Of a stretch of DNA of 64,000 bases, positions 43,322 to 54,875 are shown one piece after another. Made by a program: the position numbers and the translations under genes. Below the pieces are notes generated by a model that was not told the DNA's origin, searched no databases, and saw only the letters and a program-made list of their open reading frames with translations. Each line of letters begins with the position of its first letter. Position 1 is the stretch's first letter. The stretch is from Citrobacter freundii ATCC 8090 = MTCC 1658 = NBRC 12681 (GTDB lineage Bacteria; Pseudomonadota; Gammaproteobacteria; Enterobacterales; Enterobacteriaceae), in NCBI RefSeq assembly GCF_011064845.1, contig NZ_CP049015.1, forward strand, positions 3,038,001 through 3,102,000, read 5' to 3'.

Positions 43322-44598
43322 TTATCCCCCTCAATACGCGTTAAAACCGACTGCACCATGCGTACCCCACGTTCGCGTTCGCGCATAACCGCGTCGCCGA
43401 GACGTATGCGCAGCTCAGGTAACTGTCCGAGAGTATCGGCAACCTTCCCTTCGAGACCGCCATCGAGAAGATGACGAATATCAACAGCCATCTCCGGTAA
43501 CCCCAGTTGTTGCATGATCCCGGCCGATTTGTGCTCGTAGTTAATGGCGATGGCAGGCGTCATAAAATTCATCGAGATGATGGCAGAATGCAAGCGAGTC
43601 CCCACCGTCAGATCGCAGGCGCCCAGAATCTTCCCCATCTCCAGATCGTTAAGTTCATCCATCACCACGTGATATCGGGCCGGATCGTTAACATACTGGC
43701 GCAGGTTTAACGCCACCATGCGGTCATCTTTGTTGTAACTATCAATACCGGTGCAAGTTGACAGCGCTATCACCTGGTAACCTTCGTCGAGGATGCGGTT
43801 CACCACCCCGGAAAAGGCTTGCTCATAGGCCTGCTGCGTTGTCCCCAGACGCTTATCAAAAGGAGCCAGCTCACGCAATGTAATGGCAACGGTCTTCTGT
43901 TTAGCCGCCATGTCTAACCAGTGCTGTACCGCATAACCTGGCTCAAAATCCTCATGATGGTTGTCAACCAGCCAGGCCGTATCCACGCCAGTTTCGACTT
44001 TATCCGTGGTAATTGCGCTGCGCTTCATCAGATCCAGACTGACGGATTCACGTAAAATTAGCGCATTACAGTGACCAAACACGTAGTTCGCCAGTTGATT
44101 AAACTGCTCATCCTGGAATGGCCCCACGCTGTGACCAATCATGTACAGCGGTTTTTTCGCCATAAACGAACACAGGGCATGTTCAAACTGCGGCACGCCA
44201 TACAGATCGACAAAGAACGATCCGCCGACCTGGATGATGGCGTCATAGCGCGACAGCAGACGGACAAAATCGGTAAAGCCCTGGGCGATAGCGATATTGC
44301 GCAGATTACCGGAATCGGTAACACGCGAGAGCAGTACCTGATGCTGATAGCGACGACGCAGCACTTTCTTCACGCGCCCCATAACACCCGCTGCGTTGTT
44401 ATGTTGCTTCATCTGCAAATACAGCGGGTCGCCCATCACCGGGCGGTTTAACAACCACGAAGAGCTCACCGGGTAACGGCTCATCACATCCACTTCGGTC
44501 TCGGGACGCAACGCGTTAATGGCATCCAGCAAACCGCGCAGGATCGCGCTATCCCCTCGGTTCCCGCAGGTATGGTTGCCTAAAATTAGTAATTTCAT
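43318..44598 (-). CDS. wcaK: WcaK, colanic acid pyruvyltransferase
   Basis: The 426 aa polysaccharide pyruvyl transferase family protein has N-terminal LGNHTCGNRGDSAILRGLL and C-terminal VGTRLHSAIISMNF motifs. It is thought to add pyruvate from PEP as a ketal to terminal galactose. The AAGAGGTCATA ribosome site is clear. It lies 23 bases after wzxC. Confidence 0.94.
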   Translation of the reverse strand: MKLLILGNHTCGNRGDSAILRGLLDAINALRPETEVDVMSRYPVSSSWLLNRPVMGDPLYLQMKQHNNAAGVMGRVKKVLRRRYQHQVLLSRVTDSGNLRNIAIAQGFTDFVRLLSRYDAIIQVGGSFFVDLYGVPQFEHALCSFMAKKPLYMIGHSVGPFQDEQFNQLANYVFGHCNALILRESVSLDLMKRSAITTDKVETGVDTAWLVDNHHEDFEPGYAVQHWLDMAAKQKTVAITLRELAPFDKRLGTTQQAYEQAFSGVVNRILDEGYQVIALSTCTGIDSYNKDDRMVALNLRQYVNDPARYHVVMDELNDLEMGKILGACDLTVGTRLHSAIISMNFMTPAIAINYEHKSAGIMQQLGLPEMAVDIRHLLDGGLEGKVADTLGQLPELRIRLGDAVMRERERGVRMVQSVLTRIEGDK

Positions 44599-44621
44599 TA
44601 TGACCTCTTAAAACGTTGTTC

Positions 44622-46100
44622 TTATCCCGCACGGAGCAAGGTTTTCATTTTTTCACTGCGACAGAGTTGGCGTTTTATTTCCACCACCAGCGGATGGCGC
44701 GACAGCACAATCATTAGCGCAAACACCAGTGCTCCTGCCGCTATCTGGATCCCCAGCAGCGCGCTTAATGGCATCAGGTTACGCAGGGTTAAGCCCAACA
44801 CATAGCTCACCACAAGGGTTGGTAAGGAGAGATACAACGGCAGCCACAGGCTGAGCATGTACTGACGGTAGCTGGAGCCAAGAACAGGTTTGATCATCAC
44901 GAAGTAGCTGAGGATCGTGTTAATCACCTGGACCAACAGAAAGCCCAGCGTCACGCCAATCGCCCCTGCCAGATGACCGCCAATGAAAATGGCAGGAATA
45001 AACAGAAAGGTTTTGAAAACATTGAATTTGAAGCTGATATCGACCCGGGCTTTCGCCATCAAGAGCGATCCTATTGGATTCCCCACGGATCGCAGCAAAC
45101 CCACAATGCACAACAATTGCAGGACTGGAATAATGCCGTTCCACTTATCGCCGAATACCAGCGGCACCACGTTATTCGACACCACCATCAGTCCCAGTAG
45201 CGCTGGGAAGTTGATAATCCCAACCACTGACAGCAGCTTGTAAAAATTCACCCGTAGTTTTTCGCTGTCGTCCTGGATTTTGGCAAACGCCGGAAACAGC
45301 ACGCGGGTGATAATCGGGTTCAGTTTGATCGGCGGGACAACCGCCACGTTCCAGGCGAGATTGAATCCGCCCGCCACGCCAGCTCCCAACGTGCGAGCTA
45401 AAACCAGCGTGGAAAGGTTGGTATTGATGTAATTGATGATGCTGTCTGCCGTCAGCCATGCGCCAAAACGCAGGTTCGACGAAACGGATGCCAGCGAAAA
45501 ATGCAGCCCGGGTCGGTAAATCCGGCGGCCAAAATAGCCGAACAGCAGCGTACGTAGCGTACTATTCACCAGATACCCAAGAATGGCCGTCAGCGCGAGC
45601 GGCCAGAAATGGGCGCTGACCACGGTAAAGGTAAATCCAGCCAGCACCGAACTGGTTTCAATCATGCCAATTTTGTTGAAGGCCAGCTCTTTTTGCATCA
45701 GCGCGCGAAACTGCTGCCCGTGCGGTATCACCACAAACGCCAGTGATAAGGTTTTGATGAGCGGTGCCAGTTCTGGGTTATTGAGCACATGGGCAATCGT
45801 CTCGCTCAGCAGAAACATCGCCACGCATACCACGATACCCAGCCCAACGTTGAGCCAGTACAGCGTTGTCAGCTCCAGATAACCAATCTCTTTGCGTTGA
45901 ATAATTGAGTTGGCGATACCGAAATCCGACAGTGTATCGGCCAGCGCTATGATCACCAGCGACACGGTTAACAACCCGAACTGGTGGTTATCAATAATTC
46001 GCGCCAGGACGGTCATCTGAATAAGTCCGAGCCCAATAATGATCACCGTGGCAATCGCCGACCACTTTGCGCCATTAAGCGTTTTTTCTCGTAAGCTCAT
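44622..46100 (-). CDS. wzxC: WzxC, colanic acid repeat-unit flippase
   Basis: The 492 aa MOP-family exporter has twelve to fourteen spans, co-linear with E. coli WzxC. It moves the undecaprenyl-linked colanic unit to the periplasm. I chose ATG at 46098-46100 (MSLREKTLNGAKW), directly after the wcaJ stop. A TTG eight codons upstream also lies in frame, inside wcaJ. Confidence 0.94.
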   Translation of the reverse strand: MSLREKTLNGAKWSAIATVIIIGLGLIQMTVLARIIDNHQFGLLTVSLVIIALADTLSDFGIANSIIQRKEIGYLELTTLYWLNVGLGIVVCVAMFLLSETIAHVLNNPELAPLIKTLSLAFVVIPHGQQFRALMQKELAFNKIGMIETSSVLAGFTFTVVSAHFWPLALTAILGYLVNSTLRTLLFGYFGRRIYRPGLHFSLASVSSNLRFGAWLTADSIINYINTNLSTLVLARTLGAGVAGGFNLAWNVAVVPPIKLNPIITRVLFPAFAKIQDDSEKLRVNFYKLLSVVGIINFPALLGLMVVSNNVVPLVFGDKWNGIIPVLQLLCIVGLLRSVGNPIGSLLMAKARVDISFKFNVFKTFLFIPAIFIGGHLAGAIGVTLGFLLVQVINTILSYFVMIKPVLGSSYRQYMLSLWLPLYLSLPTLVVSYVLGLTLRNLMPLSALLGIQIAAGALVFALMIVLSRHPLVVEIKRQLCRSEKMKTLLRAG

Positions 46101-46101
46101 G

Positions 46102-47496
46102 TTAATACGCCGCTTTGTTAACAAAGCCTTTGAATATCGTCAGAAAAACAATTTTGATATCGAACCACACGCTCCACTCGCGAATGTATTCGAGGTCAAA
46201 CTCCACACGTTTCTCCATTTTTTCCAGCGTATCGGTTTCACCGCGCCAGCCGTTGATTTGCGCCCAGCCGGTAATACCCGGTTTCACCTTATGGCGTAAC
46301 ATGTATCCCTCAATCAGTTGGCGGTACTGTTCGTTATGCGCCACCGCATGCGGACGTGGTCCGACGATAGACATCCCCCCGGTGAGCACGTTAATAAACT
46401 GCGGCAGTTCATCAAGCGACGTCCGACGCAGGAAATTCCCCACAGGAGTAACGCGCGGATCGTTTTGCGTGGCCTGCGTCACCACCGCATCGTTTTCCAT
46501 CACTTTCATTGAGCGAAACTTCCAGACTTTGATCGGCTTCCCATCCATGCCATAGCGAGTCTGGCGGAAAATCACCGGTCCTTTGGAGGTCAGTTTTACC
46601 AGTAGTGCTATGCCACACAGCACCGGGGAAATAAGTAGCAGGATCAGTGAAGCCAGCACGATATCTTCCGCGCGCTTCAACAGACGATTAATTCCCGAGA
46701 GTGGCGTGTCATACAGCGGCACCACCGGAATGCCGTTCATCTCTTCAATCCGTGAATGCAGAATGTTGAAGGTAAAGACATCAGGAATAAGGATCACTGA
46801 ACAGGTGGTATCGGCCAGCTCGCGCACTAATTTTTTGACGCTGGCACCATCGCTCATCGACATGGCGATATAAACGTTATGAATGCGTGAGGCTTTGGCG
46901 TCATCCACCAGTTGTTGCAGATTACCGGCCCAGTCGCGGGAGTTTTTTCCAGGGATAGGGTCGTGATAGATACCTGCAACTTCAAACCCCAGCCACGGTT
47001 CATGGCGAAAGCTGTCCAGCAGCATTTGTCCGGCAGGCAGGTCCCCTGCCACTGCCACCCGGCGAGTGTTGTAACCGCGATTACGCAGCCATCCCGCGCC
47101 GTAGCGAATAAACGAACGACTCAACACCAGGCCAACGCTGGATAGCAGATACCACGCCAGCCAGACGGCGAGACGGTTATCAAAATCATTATTAAAGGCG
47201 ATCAGACCTGCGCAAAAAATCAGGCTTAGCGTCCAGTTTTGCAGCAACAGCACCAGCTCAGTGGTCATTTTGACACCACGCCAGGATCGATAAAAATCCG
47301 TTATGCCACCGAGCATCTGAAAAACGACCAGCGTGATCAACGCCACCAGCAGGTGCATGTACAGGAAAGGCAAACCGCTTAATTCGCAGATTACCCACAA
47401 CCCGCCAAACATGATGGTGATATCTGAAAAGCGTTGCACCATCGAAATTAACGACGCATTGGTTTTGGCGCGCTCGCGCTTCTTTAGATGTGTCAT
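46102..47496 (-). CDS. wcaJ: WcaJ, undecaprenyl-phosphate glucose-1-phosphate transferase
   Basis: This 464 aa enzyme starts colanic acid by loading glucose 1-phosphate onto undecaprenyl phosphate. Four N-terminal spans and a CoA-binding-like middle domain lead to the C-terminal sugar transferase catalytic domain (from about residue 275; KVWKFRSMKV, RRTSLDELPQF and GMSIVGPRPH motifs). Length equals E. coli WcaJ. Loss of wcaJ abolishes the polymer in other enterobacteria; here it is intact. Confidence 0.95.
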   Translation of the reverse strand: MTHLKKRERAKTNASLISMVQRFSDITIMFGGLWVICELSGLPFLYMHLLVALITLVVFQMLGGITDFYRSWRGVKMTTELVLLLQNWTLSLIFCAGLIAFNNDFDNRLAVWLAWYLLSSVGLVLSRSFIRYGAGWLRNRGYNTRRVAVAGDLPAGQMLLDSFRHEPWLGFEVAGIYHDPIPGKNSRDWAGNLQQLVDDAKASRIHNVYIAMSMSDGASVKKLVRELADTTCSVILIPDVFTFNILHSRIEEMNGIPVVPLYDTPLSGINRLLKRAEDIVLASLILLLISPVLCGIALLVKLTSKGPVIFRQTRYGMDGKPIKVWKFRSMKVMENDAVVTQATQNDPRVTPVGNFLRRTSLDELPQFINVLTGGMSIVGPRPHAVAHNEQYRQLIEGYMLRHKVKPGITGWAQINGWRGETDTLEKMEKRVEFDLEYIREWSVWFDIKIVFLTIFKGFVNKAAY

Positions 47497-47550
47497 CGTG
47501 GTTCCTGTTAGTCACCCTTTGCCCAGAATCGGGCAAAGGAAGCACCAGCA

Positions 47551-48921
47551 TTACTGATTCAGTAACGCCAGAAGAGTGCGCGTTCGCGCTTCCATCAACG
47601 GAATATCTCCGCGCGATTCCACGTTCAGGCGCACCACCGGTTCGGTATTGGAAGAGCGTAAATTGAAGCGCCAGTCGACAAACGACATGCTGATACCGTC
47701 CGTTCTGTCTACCGTCAGTGCCTCACGGGAAAAATGCTGCTCCACGCGCGCAATCGCTGCCGCCGGCTCTGCCAGCGTACTGTTTATTTCACCACTCGCC
47801 GGGTAGGCCACCATCCGGTCGCGGACCAGTTCGCCCAGCGACTGCCCTTTCAGACACAGCAGCTCCGCCACCAGCAGCCACGGGATCATCCCGCTGTCGC
47901 AGTAAGCAAAGTCGCGAAAATAGTGATGCGCGCTCATCTCGCCACCATAAATGGCATCTTCATGGCGCATCCGCTCTTTGATAAACGCGTGTCCGGTTTT
48001 TGACATCACCGGTTTACCGCCTGCCGCCGTCACCACGTCCACGGTGTTCCAGGACAGGCGCGGATCGTGGATAATCTTCGCCCCCGGATTCTTCTCCAGA
48101 AACGCCTCCGCCAGCAGGCCGACAATGTAGTAACCCTCAATGAACTGACCTTTTTCATCGAACAGGAAGCAGCGGTCAAAATCACCGTCGAAGGCAATCC
48201 CCATATCTGCGCCGTGTTCAATCACCGCGTTGCGCGTGTCAGCCCGACATTCCGGCAGCAGAGGATTGGGAATACCGTTGGGGAAGTTGCCATCCGGCGT
48301 ATTGTGGATTTTGATGAACTCGACCGGCACGCCCAATGTTTTAAAACGGGCTTCAATGGCGTCAACCACCGGACCTGCCGCGCCGTTGCCGGAATTGAGC
48401 ACCAGCTTCATCGGTTTCAGTTTGGCGGGATTGATGTAACCCTGCAGGTGGTCAATGTAGGCATCACGGGTAGTAATACGCTGGTAGCGGCCACGTTTTG
48501 TCTCATCAACCGCCGGGAAGTCGTTGGCTTCCGCCAGGCGCTGTACGTCGCGCAGACCGGTATCACCGCTGATGGGCCGTGCCCCTTCCCGCACCAGCTT
48601 CATGCCGTTGTAATCCATCGGATTATGGCTGGCGGTCACTTCAATACCGCCGTCAATACCCAGGTGGAAGGTGGCAAAATAAATCTCTTCGGTACCCGAC
48701 ATCCCAATATCCAGCACATCCACCCCCGCATCCTGTAGTCCTTTCGCCAGCGCCAGCTTTAGCGTCTTGCTGGTCAGGCGCACATCACCGCCGAGGACAA
48801 TCGTTTTTGGCTTCAGGAACTCGCCGTAAGCGCGGCCAATACGCCACGCGATATCTTCATTCAATTCTTCGCCCAGCCTGCCGCGAATATCGTAGGCTTT
48901 GAAACAGGTTAATTTCGTCAT
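47551..48921 (-). CDS. cpsG: CpsG (ManB), phosphomannomutase
   Basis: This 456 aa alpha-D-phosphohexomutase has phosphoserine S98 in [12 protein letters not shown], the metal-binding DGDFDRCF, and the sugar loop [10 protein letters not shown]. It converts mannose 6-phosphate to mannose 1-phosphate for GDP-mannose and GDP-fucose. It is separated from cpsB by 135 bases with REP elements. Confidence 0.96.
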   Translation of the reverse strand: MTKLTCFKAYDIRGRLGEELNEDIAWRIGRAYGEFLKPKTIVLGGDVRLTSKTLKLALAKGLQDAGVDVLDIGMSGTEEIYFATFHLGIDGGIEVTASHNPMDYNGMKLVREGARPISGDTGLRDVQRLAEANDFPAVDETKRGRYQRITTRDAYIDHLQGYINPAKLKPMKLVLNSGNGAAGPVVDAIEARFKTLGVPVEFIKIHNTPDGNFPNGIPNPLLPECRADTRNAVIEHGADMGIAFDGDFDRCFLFDEKGQFIEGYYIVGLLAEAFLEKNPGAKIIHDPRLSWNTVDVVTAAGGKPVMSKTGHAFIKERMRHEDAIYGGEMSAHHYFRDFAYCDSGMIPWLLVAELLCLKGQSLGELVRDRMVAYPASGEINSTLAEPAAAIARVEQHFSREALTVDRTDGISMSFVDWRFNLRSSNTEPVVRLNVESRGDIPLMEARTRTLLALLNQ

Positions 48922-48992
48922 GATTTACCCTTCTTCAGGCAACAGGAGGCCCTGACTCTTAATGAGCCTTTTAATGAGTGTTAAATGCATTT

Positions 48993-49050
48993 CCCGGCGC
49001 GCTTCGCTTACCGGGCCTACGGTGTTGTAGGCCGGATAAGCGCGGCGCAT
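48993..49050. repeat. BIME: two inverted REP-like elements between cpsG and cpsB
   Basis: CCCGG...CCGGG with GGCCTAC on the left and GTAGGCCGGATAAGCGCGGCGC on the right are typical REP ends facing each other (arms GGCCTAC and GTAGGCC). The right element reaches to within a few bases of the cpsB stop. Such elements can stabilise upstream mRNA or be gyrase/IHF sites. Confidence 0.8.
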
Positions 49051-49056
49051 CCTGCA

Positions 49057-50493
49057 TCAGGCACGCCCGTATCTGTCCGCAAACCGCACCACATCATCCT
49101 CATCGAGGTAAGATCCGGAGCGCACTTCAATCAGATCGAGCGGGATTTTCCCGGGATTCTCCAGACAATGGGTCGCCCCAAGCGGAATATAGACAGACTC
49201 GTTTTCAGCGAGCAGTTTGATGTCATCATTGATCGTCACTTTCGCGGTACCGGCCACCACCACCCAGTGTTCAGCCCGGTGATGATGCATCTGCACGGAC
49301 AATCCTTCACCGGGTTTAACGGTAATTCGCTTCACCTGGTAACGGTCTCCGGCATCAATGGAGTCGTACTTGCCCCACGGACGGTAAACTTCACGGTGAA
49401 TATGGTGTTCATGTCGTCCGTCAGCTTTAATTTGCTCCACCACTTTTTTGACGTCCTGCACCGCGTTGCGATCGGCTATCAGCACCGCATCTTTGGTCTG
49501 CACCACCACCAGGTCCTTCACCCCGACGGTCGTCACCAGGCCAGATTCGGCATACACGTAGCTGTTCTCCGTTTTGTGGCTAATGACGTCGCCATGATGC
49601 ACATTGCCTTCGGCGGTATGGGCGCTGATTTCCCACAGCGATGACCAGGAGCCAACATCGCTCCAGCCTGCGTTCATGGGCATTACCACCGCATCGGCCG
49701 TACGTTCCATTACCGCATAGTCCACAGACTCTTCCGGACAGGCGAGAAACGCCTGTTCATCAACGCGGATAAAATCGAGATCGGGGTCGACCGTACTCAT
49801 GGCATTCACACAAGCCTCAAGAATGTCGGGGCGGTACTTTTCCAGTTCTTCCAGGTAACGTCCGGCGCGGAACAAGAACATGCCGCTGTTCCAGTAGTAA
49901 TCGCCGTTCGCCACATAAGCCTGCGCGGTTTCCAGATTGGGTTTTTCAACAAACTGCGCCACTTCGAACGCCACGGCGTCGGTATTCGTTGGCGAAACCA
50001 CGCCACGTCGGATATAGCCATAGCCCGTTTCCGGCTGGTCCGGCACGATACCAAACGTCACCAGCTTACCCGCACTGGCATAGGGCATAGCATTGCGAAC
50101 CGCCTCGCGAAATGCCTCTTCGTCGGCAATCATGTGATCGGCCGCCAATACCAGCAGCAGCGGATCTTCCTCCGGGCTTTGACGTTTTGCCGCCAGTGCG
50201 GCCAGCGCTATCGCCGGTGCCGTGTTACGTCCGGCGGGTTCGAGAATAATGTTCTCAGTCAGCTTGTGCAGTTGCCGTAGCTGTTCCGCGACGATGAAAC
50301 GGTGTTGTTCATTACAGATAACCACCGGGCTTTCACACTCCACGCCGTTCAGACGACAGATCGTTGTCTGCAGCATAGTGAGATCACCTTTCAGGCACAG
50401 GAACTGCTTTGGATACAATACGCGGGACAGAGGCCATAAACGGCTACCCGAGCCACCGGCCATCACTACCGGAAAGAGTTTGCTTTGACTCAT
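49057..50493 (-). CDS. cpsB: CpsB (ManC), mannose-1-phosphate guanylyltransferase
   Basis: The 478 aa protein has an N-terminal nucleotidyltransferase domain ([25 protein letters not shown]) and a C-terminal cupin domain of the type II isomerase family ([11 protein letters not shown]...[11 protein letters not shown]). In E. coli it makes GDP-mannose. Two ATGs are adjacent (50496 and 50493); the second gives the E. coli length. The first overlaps the wcaI stop by one base. Confidence 0.96.
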   Translation of the reverse strand: MSQSKLFPVVMAGGSGSRLWPLSRVLYPKQFLCLKGDLTMLQTTICRLNGVECESPVVICNEQHRFIVAEQLRQLHKLTENIILEPAGRNTAPAIALAALAAKRQSPEEDPLLLVLAADHMIADEEAFREAVRNAMPYASAGKLVTFGIVPDQPETGYGYIRRGVVSPTNTDAVAFEVAQFVEKPNLETAQAYVANGDYYWNSGMFLFRAGRYLEELEKYRPDILEACVNAMSTVDPDLDFIRVDEQAFLACPEESVDYAVMERTADAVVMPMNAGWSDVGSWSSLWEISAHTAEGNVHHGDVISHKTENSYVYAESGLVTTVGVKDLVVVQTKDAVLIADRNAVQDVKKVVEQIKADGRHEHHIHREVYRPWGKYDSIDAGDRYQVKRITVKPGEGLSVQMHHHRAEHWVVVAGTAKVTINDDIKLLAENESVYIPLGATHCLENPGKIPLDLIEVRSGSYLDEDDVVRFADRYGRA

Positions 50494-50495
50494 CA

Positions 50496-51719
50496 TTAAC
50501 CCCGAATATCAGCAATAAATTGGCTAAGCACGTTATCTTTATCCAGCGTGCGTTCAGCATAGTCACGTGCCACCGTATTGACTTTTGGCATCCTCAACGC
50601 CTGTTGGATACCGCAAACCAGCGCATTTACCGATTCCGGCTCCACGCATACTGCGATGCCTGGAACAATGTTACAGAGCTGCCCCAGCTCGGTTTCCGGC
50701 TCGGCGGTAATCACCGCGTTACCACCAACGGCGAGGATATTGGTCAGTTTGGAAGGCAGTACGGCATCCGCCGCACCGCGCTTTTGTACCACCAGATGAC
50801 AGTCCGCCATTTTTAGCAGTGCAGGCAGCGCGTCATAAGATTGCAGCGGAAAGAACATCACATTGTTCAGGCCGCGTTCGCTGGCCATATTCTCCAGTCG
50901 CGCTTTACCCCCGCCCTGCCCGACAATCACAAACAGCCAGGGCCGCTCGCTCAACAGGGCCGCTGCGTCGATTACACTCTCCAGTCCTTGCTTTTCACCA
51001 ATATTGCCAGAGTAGAGAATGATTTTTTTTCCATCAGGCAAGCCCAGCTGCTGGCGCAACGCCAGAGCATCGGCGGCGTCCACATCGCGAAAACGCGCTA
51101 CTTCTGACCAGTTCGGAAAGAAAATAACCTTCTGTGCATCAACGCCCTTTTCCTGTGCTTTATTCATCATTGAGCGAGAAATGGTCGAAATATGATCCAT
51201 ATTCAACAGCCCACTGCGCTCAAAAGCGCTGGCCAGTTTTGCCACCATACCGCGCTTGCCTTTGCCCGCCATGCCAAGTCCCAACATGGCATCAACTTCG
51301 TAATCCTGAATATGCAGCAGCGTGCGCGCCCCGGACAGCTTCGCCAGCAGGCGCATTCCCGGCGTACAAAACAGCGTCGGTACTACCCCAATGATGTGAT
51401 CTGGCTTCCAGCGGCGCTGCGCCAGCAGCGGAAAGAAACTGCTCATGGCGAAACTGCCTAAATGCAGTAGACGCTTGAGCGTGGAGGGCTGCTCAGGCAC
51501 ATACAGCGGGCAACGCCAGACGATGGTATCGCCCTCTTCACGACGGTAGCGCCAGGATGAATAGCGACCGTTGACCTTCCACTGCGGATAATAAGGTGGC
51601 GCAGTGATCACCCGTACGTCATGCCCCTGTCGCGCCATCCACTCCACCATTTCACCGGTGTATTTACCGATACCGGTCAACTCCGGCGAATAGTTGATGC
51701 CATACACAAGGATCTTCAT
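50496..51719 (-). CDS. wcaI: WcaI, colanic acid glycosyltransferase (GT4)
   Basis: The 407 aa GT-B protein has N-terminal [19 protein letters not shown] and donor region [18 protein letters not shown]. It matches E. coli WcaI (407 aa), thought to add fucose in the repeat. It overlaps gmm by 4 bases and couples to cpsB. Confidence 0.95.
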   Translation of the reverse strand: MKILVYGINYSPELTGIGKYTGEMVEWMARQGHDVRVITAPPYYPQWKVNGRYSSWRYRREEGDTIVWRCPLYVPEQPSTLKRLLHLGSFAMSSFFPLLAQRRWKPDHIIGVVPTLFCTPGMRLLAKLSGARTLLHIQDYEVDAMLGLGMAGKGKRGMVAKLASAFERSGLLNMDHISTISRSMMNKAQEKGVDAQKVIFFPNWSEVARFRDVDAADALALRQQLGLPDGKKIILYSGNIGEKQGLESVIDAAALLSERPWLFVIVGQGGGKARLENMASERGLNNVMFFPLQSYDALPALLKMADCHLVVQKRGAADAVLPSKLTNILAVGGNAVITAEPETELGQLCNIVPGIAVCVEPESVNALVCGIQQALRMPKVNTVARDYAERTLDKDNVLSQFIADIRG

Positions 51720-52195
51720 AGCCCGGGTGCTCCAGCCTGACTCTTCTCACAGAAGTAAGCCCGGCTGTTGTCGTGCACGTGGTCACTGGCCAGAATCTCT
51801 TCAATTGCCAGCCAGCGGTACGCGTCATGTTGAACGTCAGGCAGTTGCAGGTCGTTTTCCGACACCCGCAGACGAAATCCCAGCACGATGTAATGCGTTG
51901 AGAAATCTTCCCCGGAAAAGTTGTCGCCATAGAAGTGCTGCCAGACACCGTAAAACTGCGCAGCGGACAGCGGTAAACGTAACCCCAGCTCAGCTTCAGT
52001 AAGCCGCTCAAAGGCCGCGTGCAACGGTTCATCTTTTTGCACCCGACCGCCGGGCACAAACCAGTACCCCTGCGCAGGACGATTGAGGCGCTTGCCAAGC
52101 AGAAATTCACCGTGGGCGTTTTCCACGATCAAATCGATGGAAATCAGCGGAGTTGAACGTACAACGGTGGAAAAATCCTCATGACGTAAAAACAT
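51716..52195 (-). CDS. gmm: Gmm (WcaH), GDP-mannose mannosyl hydrolase
   Basis: The 159 aa Nudix-fold enzyme has [23 protein letters not shown] as its Nudix-like box. As in E. coli Gmm, the usual REXXEE is altered to a variant lacking one glutamate. It hydrolyses GDP-mannose or GDP-glucose to GDP and sugar, perhaps tuning supply. It lies 2 bases after fcl. Confidence 0.95.
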   Translation of the reverse strand: MFLRHEDFSTVVRSTPLISIDLIVENAHGEFLLGKRLNRPAQGYWFVPGGRVQKDEPLHAAFERLTEAELGLRLPLSAAQFYGVWQHFYGDNFSGEDFSTHYIVLGFRLRVSENDLQLPDVQHDAYRWLAIEEILASDHVHDNSRAYFCEKSQAGAPGL

Positions 52196-52197
52196 GC

Positions 52198-53163
52198 TTA
52201 CCCCCGGTAACGCTGCTGGTTTTCAAGAAACCACTGATATGTACTGGCAAGTCCCGCTTGCAGAGATATCTCGTGATACCAGCCCAACTGATGCAGACGC
52301 GTAACGTCAAGCAATTTGCGCGGCGTGCCGTCCGGTTTGCTGGCGTCAAACACCACGCGCCCCTTGTAACCCACGACCTCCGCAATAGTCTGCGCCAGTT
52401 CACGGATGGTGCAGTCCACGCCGGTACCCACGTTGATATGCGACAGCATAGGCTGGGTATATTCCTGCAACACTTCCTGAGCCAACTCCATCACGTGGAT
52501 ACTGGCCGCCGCCATATCGTCGACATGCAGAAATTCACGCATTGGCGTCCCGCTGCCCCATACCACCACATCCGGCGCATTTTGCCCGCGAGCTTCATGA
52601 AAGCGGCGCAGCAGCGCCGGGATCACATGCGAATTACTCGGATGAAAGTTGTCATGCGGCCCATACAGATTGGTCGGCATCACCGAGCGATAATCACGGC
52701 CATACTGTCGGTTATACGATTCACACAGCTTGATACCGGCAATTTTGGCAATCGCATACGGCTCATTGGTCGGTTCAAGTGTCCCCTGCAACAGTTCACT
52801 CTCGGCGATTGGCTGGGTAGCTTGCTTGGGATAAATACAGGATGACCCGAGAAACAACAGTTTATTCACGTTATGCAGATGTGCAGCATGAATAATGTTG
52901 CTCTCAATCATCATGTTTTCATAAATAAAATCAGCAGGATAAGTATTGTTTGCCACAATCCCTCCTACTTTTGCCGCCGCCAGATAAACCTGGTCAATAC
53001 GTTCAGCGGCAAAAAACGCCTGCACCGCACTGGCGTCCAGCAGATTAAGCTGGTCGCGGGTACGCAGCACCAGCTCCACATTATTTCGCTGCGACAATTG
53101 TCTGACGATGGCGGACCCCACCATCCCGCGATGGCCCGCCACAAAAATACGTTGTGTCTTCAT
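52198..53163 (-). CDS. fcl: Fcl (WcaG), GDP-L-fucose synthase
   Basis: The 321 aa SDR enzyme has NADP site [12 protein letters not shown], Ser in LGSSCIYPK and YxxxK in [10 protein letters not shown]. It epimerises and reduces GDP-4-keto-6-deoxymannose to GDP-L-fucose. Length equals E. coli Fcl. It is next to gmd with a 2-base gap. Confidence 0.96.
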   Translation of the reverse strand: MKTQRIFVAGHRGMVGSAIVRQLSQRNNVELVLRTRDQLNLLDASAVQAFFAAERIDQVYLAAAKVGGIVANNTYPADFIYENMMIESNIIHAAHLHNVNKLLFLGSSCIYPKQATQPIAESELLQGTLEPTNEPYAIAKIAGIKLCESYNRQYGRDYRSVMPTNLYGPHDNFHPSNSHVIPALLRRFHEARGQNAPDVVVWGSGTPMREFLHVDDMAAASIHVMELAQEVLQEYTQPMLSHINVGTGVDCTIRELAQTIAEVVGYKGRVVFDASKPDGTPRKLLDVTRLHQLGWYHEISLQAGLASTYQWFLENQQRYRG

Positions 53164-53165
53164 CC

Positions 53166-54287
53166 TCAGTACTCCAGCGCGATGGCAACCTCGTAACCGT
53201 GCGACTTGAGCAGGGAATGTTTCTTCGCCGCATCAAGATCGTTAGCAACCATTTCCGAGATCATCTGGCGCAGCGTGATTTCCGGTTTCCAGCCCAGTTT
53301 TTCATGTGCTTTGGCCGGATCGCCCAGCAGCGTTTCCACCTCAGCCGGACGGAAGTAGCGCGGGTCAACGGCAATCATGACATCGCCTGGCTTCACGCCC
53401 GGCGCATCATGTCCGGTCACGGAAACCACGATGCCTTTTTCATTCACGCCCTCACCTTCAAAGCGCAATTTAATCCCCAGTTGTGCTGCCGCCATTTCTA
53501 CAAACTGGCGCACGGAATACTGCACGCCGGTGGCAATCACGAAATCTTCCGGCTTATCCTGCTGCAGCATCATCCACTGCATCCTGACGTAATCTTTGGC
53601 ATGCCCCCAGTCGCGCAGTGAATCCATGTTGCCCAGGTACAGGCAAGACTCCAGCCCCTGAGCGATGTTGGCGATCGCCCGGGTAATTTTGCGAGTGACA
53701 AAGGTTTCGCCGCGGCGCGGAGACTCGTGGTTAAACAGAATGCCGTTACAGGCATACATCCCGTAAGACTCACGGTAGTTGACGGTTATCCAGTAGGCAT
53801 ACAGCTTAGCAACGGCATACGGTGAACGCGGATAGAACGGCGTGCTCTCTTTCTGCGGGATTTCCTGAACCAGACCATACAGCTCAGAGGTGGACGCCTG
53901 ATAAAAACGGGTCTTTTTTTCCAGACCAAGGAAGCGGATCGCCTCCAGCAAGCGCAAGGTGCCGATCGCATCAACGTCTGCGGTGTATTCCGGTGAATCA
54001 AACGACACCGCAACGTGGCTCATGGCACCCAGGTTATAGACTTCATCCGGTTGGACTTCCTGTAAAATACGGGTCAGATTGGAGGAGTCCGTCAAATCGC
54101 CATAGTGCAGATGAAATTTGGGATTGCCTGAATGCGGATCCTGGTAGATGTGGTCCACACGTTCGGTGTTGAATGATGAAGCGCGACGCTTAATACCGTG
54201 TACTTCGTACCCTTTTTCCAGCAGGAGTTCTGCCAGGTAAGAACCATCCTGCCCGGTTACGCCAGTAATGAGAGCGACTTTTGACAT
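53166..54287 (-). CDS. gmd: Gmd, GDP-mannose 4,6-dehydratase
   Basis: The 373 aa SDR enzyme has NADP site [12 protein letters not shown], Thr/Glu in QASTSELYG and YxxxK in [12 protein letters not shown]. It makes GDP-4-keto-6-deoxymannose, the substrate of Fcl. Length equals the E. coli protein. AAGAGGTT lies upstream of the ATG. Confidence 0.97.
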   Translation of the reverse strand: MSKVALITGVTGQDGSYLAELLLEKGYEVHGIKRRASSFNTERVDHIYQDPHSGNPKFHLHYGDLTDSSNLTRILQEVQPDEVYNLGAMSHVAVSFDSPEYTADVDAIGTLRLLEAIRFLGLEKKTRFYQASTSELYGLVQEIPQKESTPFYPRSPYAVAKLYAYWITVNYRESYGMYACNGILFNHESPRRGETFVTRKITRAIANIAQGLESCLYLGNMDSLRDWGHAKDYVRMQWMMLQQDKPEDFVIATGVQYSVRQFVEMAAAQLGIKLRFEGEGVNEKGIVVSVTGHDAPGVKPGDVMIAVDPRYFRPAEVETLLGDPAKAHEKLGWKPEITLRQMISEMVANDLDAAKKHSLLKSHGYEVAIALEY

Positions 54288-54311
54288 GTTATAACCTCTT
54301 CAGTGATCCCC

Positions 54312-54866
54312 TCAGGGAGTAACTTTCTCGACGCGTTCGCGCGTGACTACTGCGGGATTTCCCCGACAAATGACATTTGCTGGCAGCGATTTAAATACGC
54401 TGCTTCGTGCTCCGACGACGGTGCCATCGCCAATCGTTACGCCAGGCGCGACAAAGACATCTGTCGCCAGCCAGCATTTATCGCCAACCACTATCGGTGT
54501 GGCGTTAATATCAAAATGTTGGCTGGCATAATCATGACTCCCGGTGCATAAATAACTTTTTTGCGAAATAACTGCGTGGGCCCCAATCGTAATATCACCT
54601 AACGTATATAAAACCGCGTCATCACCCACCCAGGCATAATCTCCCAGAGTTAGTTTCCACGGATAAGTAATTTTTACTGAAGGCCGAATGACTACGTTTT
54701 TTCCTATTTTTGCGCCAAACATCCGTAATAAAAATGCACGCCAGCGATACATGACCTGTGGAGACCAGCGAAATAATGTTGATTGCACCGCCCACCATAA
54801 TTGCACTTTAATAGCGCCGCCGCCGCGAAAACCTCCAGGCACTTTAAATCCGCTTAAGTCTTGCAT
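54312..54866 (-). CDS. wcaF: WcaF, colanic acid O-acetyltransferase
   Basis: The 184 aa LbetaH acetyltransferase (E. coli 182) has hexapeptide repeats from about residue 60 and active-site His in CTGSHDYAS. It is thought to acetylate a fucose of the repeat. It lies between wcaE (9 bases) and gmd. Confidence 0.94.
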   Translation of the reverse strand: MQDLSGFKVPGGFRGGGAIKVQLWWAVQSTLFRWSPQVMYRWRAFLLRMFGAKIGKNVVIRPSVKITYPWKLTLGDYAWVGDDAVLYTLGDITIGAHAVISQKSYLCTGSHDYASQHFDINATPIVVGDKCWLATDVFVAPGVTIGDGTVVGARSSVFKSLPANVICRGNPAVVTRERVEKVTP

Positions 54867-54875
54867 ATTGTGCTC

